Shown: positions 45,277-52,417 of the stretch, one piece after another
Layout: every line of letters starts with the position of its first letter
Position numbering within the stretch: position 1 is the stretch's first letter
DNA from: JADKBO01 sp965230345
Lineage (GTDB): Bacteria > Bacteroidota > Bacteroidia > Chitinophagales > Saprospiraceae
Reading direction: 5' to 3'
Assembly (NCBI GenBank): GCA_965230345.1
Contig: CBDDKR010000002.1
Span: 2,294,001-2,358,000 of the forward strand
Length of the DNA stretch: 64,000 bases
The notes under the pieces: model-generated
The model's database searches: none
What the model was told of the DNA's origin: nothing
Seen by the model: only the letters and a program-made list of their open reading frames with translations
Program-made: the position numbers and the translations under genes

Positions 45277-46740
45277 GTGGTGAATGCACAAAAGTTGTTT
45301 GAAATATTGGATTATAATGAGGTAGTAGATTATTCTATTTCCGAAGATAATGAACTGATTTCTATCGAAACAGATTCGAGAAAGTGTACGCCTAATAGTG
45401 TCTTTGTGGCAGTCCAAGGGTATAGTGTCGATGGACATGATTTTATTAATCAAGCCATAAATAACGGTGCTAGCTTGGTGATCTGTGATCGACCAATTAG
45501 CACTATAAATGTGGACTTTATTCAAGTGGAGAAAGTTCGTAAGGTATTAGGGCAGATAGCGCATGGTTTTTATGGGAATGATAATACCCTGAAAATTGTG
45601 GGTATTACTGGGACGAATGGGAAGTCGACAGTTGCTACTCTTTTGTATCAATTATTCATGACCTTAGGGCATAAAGTAGGATTGATAAGTACTGTAGAGA
45701 TTAAGATTGGAACATCAAGAATCCCAAGTACACATACGACTCCAGATGCGGTTTCGTTGGCTAAAATTTTAGCGAAGATGAGGGCTGAAAACTGTACACA
45801 TATTTTTATGGAAGTGAGTTCTCATGGGATTGTGCAAGGTAGAATTGATGCGATACCTTTTACAGGAGGTGTGTTCACAAATATAACACATGATCATTTA
45901 GATTTTCATGGTAATATGTTGAATTACATCAATGCCAAGAAAATGTTCTTTGATCAATTGGATTCGGAGTCTTTTGCATTGGTTAACTCTGATGATCGCA
46001 ATGGGTCAGTAATGATTCAAGAATGCTTGGCTAAAAAATACAGTTATGCTCTCAAAACCATGTCTGATTATAAAGTAAGAATCATTCAGGATAGTTTGAT
46101 GGGACTGCATATTAAACTCAATGAACAAGAAATCTACTGTCGATTGTCAGGAGAATTTAATGCTTACAATATTGCTGCAGTTTATGGTGTGGCGAGGTTG
46201 TTGGACCAAGATGCAGAGGAAAGCTTAAAAGGCATTAGTCAGTTGGATGGAGCAGAGGGAAGAATGCAAAAGGTTATGATTGAAGGTGTTTCTAAAATAG
46301 GAATTGTCGATTATGCTCATACACCAGATGCTTTGAAAAATGTATTACAGACACTGAATAAGACAAAGAGGGATGCTCAGAATGTAGTTACAGTAATTGG
46401 GTGTGGTGGAGATCGCGATGTCGAAAAAAGACCTAAAATGGCAAAAATTGCCGTTTTATTGAGTCAGACTGTGATTCTAACTTCGGATAATCCAAGGTCA
46501 GAAGACCCTGAAAAGATTTTGGATGATATGGAAAATGGAATAGAAAAAAAGGAGAGGGTCAATGTGATTCGAATCACAGACCGCAAGTCCGCAATAAGAA
46601 CAGCTGTGAAATTAGCTAATGAAAACGATGTAATACTCGTTGCTGGAAAAGGCCATGAAAAATATCAAGAAATTAAGGGAAGTAAACTTCCTTTCGAAGA
46701 TAAAAAGATACTTCTTGAATCACTTCAAGAAAGTATCTAA
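45277..46740 (+). CDS. murE: UDP-MurNAc-Ala-Glu ligase MurE (meso-diaminopimelate type)
   Basis: Adds the third residue to the peptidoglycan stem peptide. ATP loop GITGTNGKSTVATLL (starts at residue 109), HTTPDAVSL, and DNPR (404-407), the motif that marks ligases using meso-diaminopimelate. 487 residues. The start is GTG (45277 or the adjacent 45280). The last codons (46707-46737) form a 13-bp hairpin with a single bulged A and a 4-nt loop, and the TAA stop is the first three bases of the first copy of a 97-bp repeat, so the gene end has probably been shaped by that element. Confidence 0.95.
   Translation: MVNAQKLFEILDYNEVVDYSISEDNELISIETDSRKCTPNSVFVAVQGYSVDGHDFINQAINNGASLVICDRPISTINVDFIQVEKVRKVLGQIAHGFYGNDNTLKIVGITGTNGKSTVATLLYQLFMTLGHKVGLISTVEIKIGTSRIPSTHTTPDAVSLAKILAKMRAENCTHIFMEVSSHGIVQGRIDAIPFTGGVFTNITHDHLDFHGNMLNYINAKKMFFDQLDSESFALVNSDDRNGSVMIQECLAKKYSYALKTMSDYKVRIIQDSLMGLHIKLNEQEIYCRLSGEFNAYNIAAVYGVARLLDQDAEESLKGISQLDGAEGRMQKVMIEGVSKIGIVDYAHTPDALKNVLQTLNKTKRDAQNVVTVIGCGGDRDVEKRPKMAKIAVLLSQTVILTSDNPRSEDPEKILDDMENGIEKKERVNVIRITDRKSAIRTAVKLANENDVILVAGKGHEKYQEIKGSKLPFEDKKILLESLQESI
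46707..46737 (+). other. 13-bp hairpin formed by the 3' end of murE
   Basis: GATACTT CTTGAA (46707-46719) pairs with TTCAAG and AAGTATC (46724-46737) around loop TCAC, with one bulged A at 46730. It directly abuts repeat copy 1 at 46738. Confidence 0.8.
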
Positions 46741-46836
46741 AGATAGGTTCTATTATCATTCTCAGGTTGGTTTAGCAGTTGGAGAGGTATCTCTGTGAAT
46801 AAAGATTCAACAAATATCTGTCCACTGCTTCTTTAA
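46738..46836 (+). repeat. 97-bp repeat A, copy 1
   Basis: First of four copies between murE and mraY. The first 47 bp (from TAAAGATAGG to GTTGGAG) are identical in all copies. A central palindrome (46783-46794) reads AGAGGTATCTCT, and AGCAGTTGGA (46774-46783) can pair with TCCACTGCT (46821-46829). The copy begins with the murE stop codon and is followed by a 10-bp hairpin. Confidence 0.9.
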
Positions 46837-46872
46837 GACAATGATACTTACATAACGTAAAGTTGTCTTAAA
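46832..46872 (+). other. 10-bp hairpin after repeat A copy 1
   Basis: TTTAAGACAA (46832-46841) pairs perfectly with TTGTCTTAAA (46863-46872); inside, ACTTAC and GTAAAGT can extend the stem. No T-run follows, so it is not a classical terminator. Confidence 0.65.
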
Positions 46873-46893
46873 TAGTTTAAAATGAAGAAAAAA

Positions 46894-46922
46894 CGTATTG
46901 ATTTTTTATCAAAATGAATACG
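46894..46922 (+). other. Hairpin between repeat A copies 1 and 2
   Basis: CGTATT, G, ATTTT (46894-46905) pairs with AAAAT, G, AATACG (46911-46922) with a single G-G mismatch and a 5-nt loop. Confidence 0.65.
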
Positions 46923-46935
46923 CTCAAAGGTATTT

Positions 46936-46956
46936 CTTTGGCTGTGGTGGCCAAAG
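46936..46956 (+). other. Hairpin directly before repeat A copy 2
   Basis: CTTTGGC (46936-46942) pairs with GCCAAAG (46950-46956), one base before TAAAGATAGG of copy 2. Confidence 0.7.
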
Positions 46957-46957
46957 A

Positions 46958-47056
46958 TAAAGATAGGTTCTATTATCATTCTCAGGTTGGTTTAGCAGTT
47001 GGAGAGGTGTCTCTGTGAATAAAGATTCAACAAATATCTGTCCACTGCTTCTTTTA
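46958..47056 (+). repeat. 97-bp repeat A, copy 2
   Basis: Starts exactly 220 bp after copy 1 and differs from it at only one position over the first ~90 bp: the palindrome reads AGAGGTGTCTCT (47003-47014). Confidence 0.9.
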
Positions 47057-47091
47057 AAGGATGATAGACTCATTATAATCTGATTATTAAG

Positions 47092-47197
47092 CTCCATAGG
47101 AGTTAAAGATATACGGGTTGATGGCAAGAGAATGTGTCATTGTAGGTTGAGAGACTAACCCAAAGGAACATTTACTACAGGTTGGAAAGGTAGTAAA
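47092..47197 (+). repeat. About 105-bp repeat B, copy 1
   Basis: Begins with the hairpin CTCCATAGGAG, contains GGGTT and AACCC that can pair about 40 bp apart, and ends with the 8-bp hairpin TTTACTAC (47171-47178)/GTAGTAAA (47190-47197), which directly abuts repeat A copy 3. Confidence 0.85.
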
Positions 47198-47296
47198 TAA
47201 AGATAGGTTCTATTATCATTCTCAGGTTGGTTTAGCAGTTGGAGGGATATCCCTGTGGATAAAGATTCAACAAATATCTGTCCACTGCTACTTTTT
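47198..47296 (+). repeat. 97-bp repeat A, copy 3
   Basis: 240 bp after copy 2. The palindrome is AGGGATATCCCT (47243-47254), three changes relative to copy 1 that keep or improve pairing. GGATAAAGATTC replaces GAATAAAGATTC, keeping a weak stem through a G-T pair. Confidence 0.9.
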
Positions 47297-47306
47297 GAAA
47301 AAAATA

Positions 47307-47411
47307 CTCCGTAGGAGTTGAGATATACGGGTTGATGGCAAGAGAATGTGTCATTGTAGGTTGAGAGACTAACCCAAAGGAACATTTACTACAGGTTGGA
47401 AAGGTAGTAAA
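47307..47411 (+). repeat. About 105-bp repeat B, copy 2
   Basis: Same as copy 1 except near its start (CTCCGTAGGAG instead of CTCCATAGGAG, and a 1-bp indel with one substitution soon after); identical from ATATACGGG to the terminal GTAGTAAA. It precedes repeat A copy 4 directly. Confidence 0.85.
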
Positions 47412-47509
47412 TAAAGATAGGTTCTATTATCATTCTCAGGTTGGTTTAGCAGTTGGAGGGATATCCCTGTGAATAAAGATTCGACAAATGTCTGTCCACT
47501 GCTTATTTT
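47412..47509 (+). repeat. 97-bp repeat A, copy 4
   Basis: 214 bp after copy 3. Same AGGGATATCCCT palindrome (47457-47468); two substitutions in the 3' half (TTCGACAAATGTCTG). It ends 47 bp before the mraY ATG; a small CCGT/ACGG hairpin lies between (47528-47539). Confidence 0.9.
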
Positions 47510-47556
47510 ATTGAAAAGAGAAATATTCCGTTTATACGGCATTATATTTTAGATAG

Positions 47557-48822
47557 ATGTTATACTATTTATTTGAGTATTTACAGAATGAATTTAATGT
47601 GCCAGGCGCAGGTTTGTTTCAGTACATAACCTTTAGATCTGGTGCAGCGGTCGTGCTTTCATTGATTATTTCAATGGTTTATGGAGGTAAGATCATACGT
47701 TCTTTGAAAAAAATGCAAGTAGGTGAGACAGTTAGAGATTTAAATCTTGCTGGACAAAAAGAAAAGGAAGGTACACCGACAATGGGTGGCTTCATTATTA
47801 TTTTGTCCATACTAATTCCTTGTTTGTTATTTGCTAAGTTGGACAATATTTACATCATAGTGATGTTAATTTCGACCATTTGGTTGATGCTTATTGGGTT
47901 TGCCGATGATTATATAAAAGTTTTTAAAAAGAATAAGGCAGGCTTAAAAAGTGGAGCCAAGGTAATTGGGCAAATTGGACTTGGAGTATTTGTAGGAATA
48001 ATTATGTTGGTAAACGATGATATCACGATAAGAATGCCATTATCCGAAGCTGAAGCAGGAAATTATGAAGTGATTAAATCATATAAAACAACTTTACCAA
48101 CGTTAAATTCGAGTCCAATTGAAAAGGAATATGCTTATGTCAAAACTACAATGACAAATGTTCCATTTTTCAAAGGGAATCAATTTGATTACAGAGATTT
48201 GGTGCAATTTGCTGGAGATAATTATAAGATATTATTACATATTCTATTTGTAATAATGGTGATTTTTGTCGTTACAGCGGTTTCTAATGCAGCCAATCTA
48301 ACAGACGGATTAGATGGTTTAGCAGCTGGTGTCTCAGCAATAATTGGTGCGACTTTAGGAATCTTGGCTTATGTCAGTGGTAATAATATAATTGCAGATT
48401 ATCTGAATATCTATTACATTCCTAATTCATCAGAGCTAGTAATTTATGCAGCTTGTTTTCTTGGAGGATGTATTGGTTTCTTATGGTATAATTCTTTTCC
48501 TGCCAAAGTTTTTATGGGAGATACTGGAAGTTTAACAATTGGTGGAGTAATTGCTGTTATGGCTATCCTTTTAAGAAAAGAGCTTTTGTTGCCCATTCTT
48601 TGTGGAATTTTTGTTTTGGAGAACCTATCAGTCATGATTCAGGTATCGTACTTCAAGTATACGAAAAAGAAATATGGTGAAGGAAGGAGAATTTTCAAAA
48701 TGTCTCCATTGCATCACCACTACCAAAAACTAGGAATGCATGAAGCAAAGATCGCTGTTAGATTTTGGATAGTTGGAATAGTCCTAGCCATTATCACCAT
48801 CATTACTTTAAAAGTAAGATAG
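47557..48822 (+). CDS. mraY: Phospho-MurNAc-pentapeptide transferase MraY
   Basis: Makes lipid I by moving phospho-MurNAc-pentapeptide to undecaprenyl phosphate. About ten transmembrane helices; catalytic Asp motifs FADDYIKV (about 115-122) and NLTDGLDGLAAG (about 247-258), and the C-terminal HHHYQKLG. 421 residues, slightly long as usual in Bacteroidota because of a periplasmic insert (about 160-215). It is the first gene after the repeat array; no TAnnTTTG box lies between the array and its ATG, so it probably relies on read-through from upstream. Confidence 0.96.
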   Translation: MLYYLFEYLQNEFNVPGAGLFQYITFRSGAAVVLSLIISMVYGGKIIRSLKKMQVGETVRDLNLAGQKEKEGTPTMGGFIIILSILIPCLLFAKLDNIYIIVMLISTIWLMLIGFADDYIKVFKKNKAGLKSGAKVIGQIGLGVFVGIIMLVNDDITIRMPLSEAEAGNYEVIKSYKTTLPTLNSSPIEKEYAYVKTTMTNVPFFKGNQFDYRDLVQFAGDNYKILLHILFVIMVIFVVTAVSNAANLTDGLDGLAAGVSAIIGATLGILAYVSGNNIIADYLNIYYIPNSSELVIYAACFLGGCIGFLWYNSFPAKVFMGDTGSLTIGGVIAVMAILLRKELLLPILCGIFVLENLSVMIQVSYFKYTKKKYGEGRRIFKMSPLHHHYQKLGMHEAKIAVRFWIVGIVLAIITIITLKVR

Positions 48823-50142
48823 ATGGAGTACAAGGTTGTAGTCATAGGAGGCGGAGAGAGCGGAATAGGTGCGGCACTGCTTGCAACAAAAATGAATTAT
48901 GAAGTCTTCTTGACCGATTCTGGAGAGATATCGGAACAAATGAAGACAGAATTACATAAGAATAACATTCCTTTTGAAGAAAAGGGACATGATTTTGAAA
49001 GATTGAGTTTTGCAAATTTGGTAGTCAAAAGCCCCGGAGTTCCCCAAAATGCTTCTGTAGTAAAGTTTTTTGCGGACTCCATGGTAGATATCATCAGTGA
49101 GATCGAATTCGGATATCTACACTACTCAGGTTTAGTTCTTGCAGTTACGGGTAGTAATGGGAAAACAACAACTTCGGGACTTTTGTACCATATCATGCAA
49201 AATGCTAAATATGATGTTCAAATTGGAGGAAACTACGGCATTAGTTTTTCTCGAATATTGAGCAAAGAGAATCCAGCCTACATGGTATTGGAAGTGAGCA
49301 GTTTTCAATTAGATCAGTGCTTTACTTTTAAACCACATGTGGCGACGATTCTCAATATTACACCTGATCATTTGGATCGGTATGACTATAGTTTTGATGC
49401 CTATGTTGCATCGAAATATAGAATTGCTCAGGTCCAAAATTCTGAGGATTGGTTGATTATTAATGGAGATGATGAAGGAAGTAACTCTGGAAAACATTGG
49501 ATTAATGATCAGGTTAATGTTCTATCCTTAGAAAGTATGGACTGGGAAAACGGAATTTCCTCAAAGGAGGAAGTGCAATTTGAAATACCATTATCTGGAA
49601 AGCATAATCTGTTCAATTCGGCAATAGCTGTTGAGATGTGTCGAAAAATAGGATTGACTGATGCGCAAATAGCTGAAGGCGTCAAGTCTTTTACAAATCT
49701 TCCGCATCGATTTCAGACTGTGGCCATGATTAATGAAATTCGATTCATTAATGACAGTAAAGCAACCAACGTTGATTCGACGTACTATGCTTTGGATGCG
49801 GTAAAAGACGGAAAGGTTATATGGATAGTTGGTGGGGTAGATAAAGGCAATAATTATTCTTCTCTACTGCCCTTGGTGGAAGAGAATGTAAAAGGGATTA
49901 TATGTCTTGGAAAGGATAACACTAAGATCATCGATTTTTTCTCCAATAAAGTGGATTTAATCGAAGAATCGATGGATGTAAATAAAGTCGTTGAAAAGGC
50001 TTGGGATTGGGCGAATGAAGGTGATACTATATTACTTTCTCCGGCATGCGCCAGTTTTGATCTTTTCAATAATTATATAGATAGAGGAAATAGCTTTGTA
50101 GAAGCTGTTGAGCAATTAAAAAACAAAATAAGACAGAAATAA
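48823..50142 (+). CDS. murD: UDP-MurNAc-alanine:D-glutamate ligase MurD
   Basis: Adds D-glutamate to UDP-MurNAc-L-alanine. N-terminal Rossmann VIGGGESGIGAALLA (about 6-20), ATP loop VTGSNGKTTTSGLLY (about 108-122), and the C-terminal DSKATNVDSTYYAL. 439 residues. Its ATG follows the mraY stop with no gap. Confidence 0.96.
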   Translation: MEYKVVVIGGGESGIGAALLATKMNYEVFLTDSGEISEQMKTELHKNNIPFEEKGHDFERLSFANLVVKSPGVPQNASVVKFFADSMVDIISEIEFGYLHYSGLVLAVTGSNGKTTTSGLLYHIMQNAKYDVQIGGNYGISFSRILSKENPAYMVLEVSSFQLDQCFTFKPHVATILNITPDHLDRYDYSFDAYVASKYRIAQVQNSEDWLIINGDDEGSNSGKHWINDQVNVLSLESMDWENGISSKEEVQFEIPLSGKHNLFNSAIAVEMCRKIGLTDAQIAEGVKSFTNLPHRFQTVAMINEIRFINDSKATNVDSTYYALDAVKDGKVIWIVGGVDKGNNYSSLLPLVEENVKGIICLGKDNTKIIDFFSNKVDLIEESMDVNKVVEKAWDWANEGDTILLSPACASFDLFNNYIDRGNSFVEAVEQLKNKIRQK

Positions 50143-50143
50143 T

Positions 50144-51331
50144 TTGTCACAAGTAATAAAACTATATCAAGATTTAAGAGGCGACAGAGCTGTATGGCTC
50201 ATAGTAGCATTGCTATCTATGATGTCTATTCTTGCAGTGTATAGTTCTGCTGGTAGTATGGCCTTTAAAATGCGAGATGGCAATACGGAGTTTTATCTTA
50301 TCCAGCAATTGATTTTTGTAGTAACAGGATTCGTCCTAATGGTCATGTGTTATAAGTTGGATTATACCTTTTATGCGAAACTGGCCCCTTGGATGATGGT
50401 TATAACAGTACCTCTTTTGGTTTATACTATGGCATTCGGTACAGAAGTTAATGATGCAAGAAGGTGGATTACAATACCTTGGATTGATAAAACATTTCAG
50501 ACGTCGGATTTTGCAAAAATTGCTCTAATTGTGTTTGTTGCGAGATCACTTGCGACGAAGCAAGAATATATAAAGGATTTCAGGAGTGCATTTCTACCGA
50601 TTATTTTTCCGGTAGTCATTGTATGTGGACTGATTGCTCCTGCAGATTTATCAACAGCTGCGCTTTTATTTTTGACTTGCTTAACGATGATGTTTGTTGG
50701 AAGAATATCGTTGAAGTATGTTTTCTTGCTGTTGTTACTCGGGGCAGTTGTAGGAGCTTTGATATTTGCTATAGGATTAAGTTTCCCCGAATATGTTAGG
50801 GTGGATACCTGGATTTCTAGGGTTGAAAACTTTTTGAATCCAACTGAAGTCGAATCTCAAATTCAACAAGCCAAAATTGCCATCGCTGAGGGTGGAATAT
50901 TTGGAGTTGGTCCTGGGAATAGTATCCAGCGAAATCACTTGGCTTATGCTTATGCAGATTGTATTTATGCCATAATATGTGAAGAATATGGATTATTTGG
51001 AGGCTTTATAGTATTGGGGTTATACCTCACATTACTGATACGATGTATAAATATTGTTACTAAGAGCCCTAAAGCTTTTGGTGCGATTTTGGCGATGGGC
51101 TTATGCTTAAATATTGTAGTTCAAGCATTTGCCAATATCAGTGTTTCAGTACAGCTTGTGCCAGCAACTGGATTGACTTTGCCTCTGATTAGTATGGGAG
51201 GAACATCGCTTTGGGCTACTTGTATTTCGTTAGGAATTATTTTAAGTGTAAGTAGATATGTAGAACAAGCGGAGATAGAGAAAAAAGAATTGGTAGCGAT
51301 AGAAATGAGGGAGAATGAAGATAATAATTAG
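50144..51331 (+). CDS. ftsW: SEDS glycosyltransferase FtsW
   Basis: Septal peptidoglycan polymerase with about ten transmembrane helices (395 residues); ILAVYSSAGSMAF near the first helix, GGIFGVGPGNSIQR (about 245-258), and TLPLISMGGTSLWATC near the end are SEDS signatures. Start is TTG; an in-frame TAA five codons upstream rules out an earlier start. It overlaps murG by 17 bp. It pairs with the transpeptidase FtsI. Confidence 0.95.
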   Translation: MSQVIKLYQDLRGDRAVWLIVALLSMMSILAVYSSAGSMAFKMRDGNTEFYLIQQLIFVVTGFVLMVMCYKLDYTFYAKLAPWMMVITVPLLVYTMAFGTEVNDARRWITIPWIDKTFQTSDFAKIALIVFVARSLATKQEYIKDFRSAFLPIIFPVVIVCGLIAPADLSTAALLFLTCLTMMFVGRISLKYVFLLLLLGAVVGALIFAIGLSFPEYVRVDTWISRVENFLNPTEVESQIQQAKIAIAEGGIFGVGPGNSIQRNHLAYAYADCIYAIICEEYGLFGGFIVLGLYLTLLIRCINIVTKSPKAFGAILAMGLCLNIVVQAFANISVSVQLVPATGLTLPLISMGGTSLWATCISLGIILSVSRYVEQAEIEKKELVAIEMRENEDNN

Positions 51332-52415
51332 TGGTGGTGGAACGGGAGGTCATATTTTCCCTGCAATTGCTATTGCGGATGCTCTGAAAGCAGAACATCC
51401 AAATGTTGAAATATTATTTGTTGGAGCGAAGGGTAAAATGGAAATGGAAAAGGTCCCAAGAGCAGGATACACCATTAAAGGATTGCCCATTGCAGGATTC
51501 CATAGACAACGAATTTGGAGAAACTGGAGTTTTCCTTTTAAGTTGGTTGCCAGTTTGTGGTCTGCATATTCGATTGTGAAGTCTTTTAAACCTAATGGAG
51601 CAGTTGGAGTAGGGGGATATGCGAGTGGACCTTTATTAAAGATGGCTTCATGGTTAGGGGTTAAAACGTTTATCCAAGAGCAAAATTCTTTTGCAGGAGT
51701 GACCAATAAATTATTGGCTCAAAAAGCAGAACAGATTTTTGTGGCGTATGAGAATATGGATCGTTTTTTTACCAGTGACAAGATCATTCTCAGTGGAAAT
51801 CCTGTGAGAAGTGACATCTGTGAGAATAGATGGAGTTATCATTCGGCTAAAAAAGCAATGAATTTGAACAAGGAACAAAAAGTGGTTTTGATCCTTGGTG
51901 GAAGTTTAGGTGCTCGTACATTAAATGAAGCTATTGATCATCATTTAAAGACGATTGCCGAAAGGCAAGATGTACTTTTTTATTGGCAAGTTGGCAAGTT
52001 GTATGAAGAGGAGTTTAAGAGTAAAAAGATTGCTCAACTTGACAATGTTAAAATGGTCTCATTTATAGAAGATATGGCTCAAGCTTATGCGATGGCTGAC
52101 GTTGTGGTAGCAAGAGCAGGAGCTTTGACAATTTCTGAATTGATGGTGGTTTCAAAGTCTTCGATTTTGGTTCCTTCTCCTAATGTAGCAGAGGATCATC
52201 AGACACATAATGCTATGGCATTGGTCAACCGAGGAGCTGCACTTATGATTAAGGATAATGAAGCTAGAAAATCATTGATCGCCACTACTTTGGAGTTGCT
52301 CGATGACAACAAAAAGCAATCAGAATTGGTAACTGAAATAAATAAAATGAAAAAAACTGATGCCGCGCAAGTAATTGCTAAATCAATTGTTAAACGGCTT
52401 GGTTTGAAGAATTAG
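51315..52415 (+). CDS. murG: UDP-GlcNAc:lipid I transferase MurG
   Basis: Makes lipid II at the inner leaflet. The start motif IISGGGTGGHIFPAIAIA and later PRAGYTIKGLPIAGF, VGVGGYASGP, and a sugar-donor site with VLILGGSLGARTLN and ARAGALTISEL are standard. 366 residues. Confidence 0.97.
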   Translation: MKIIISGGGTGGHIFPAIAIADALKAEHPNVEILFVGAKGKMEMEKVPRAGYTIKGLPIAGFHRQRIWRNWSFPFKLVASLWSAYSIVKSFKPNGAVGVGGYASGPLLKMASWLGVKTFIQEQNSFAGVTNKLLAQKAEQIFVAYENMDRFFTSDKIILSGNPVRSDICENRWSYHSAKKAMNLNKEQKVVLILGGSLGARTLNEAIDHHLKTIAERQDVLFYWQVGKLYEEEFKSKKIAQLDNVKMVSFIEDMAQAYAMADVVVARAGALTISELMVVSKSSILVPSPNVAEDHQTHNAMALVNRGAALMIKDNEARKSLIATTLELLDDNKKQSELVTEINKMKKTDAAQVIAKSIVKRLGLKN

Positions 52416-52417
52416 AA

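Noticed and set aside
46924..47385. Two minus-strand open frames (46924-47127, 47155-47385) sharing the peptide SSGQIFVESL
   Set aside because: They are translations of the repeats. Differences between copies change residues but keep DNA pairing, and no signal for translation is present; coding is unlikely.
46738..47509. CRISPR array
   Set aside because: Repeats are ~97 bp, spacers are themselves repeats and hairpins, and there are no cas genes.
47540..47556. Promoter for mraY (TATATTTT at 47544)
   Set aside because: Last base does not fit TAnnTTTG and the box is only about 5 bp from the ATG.
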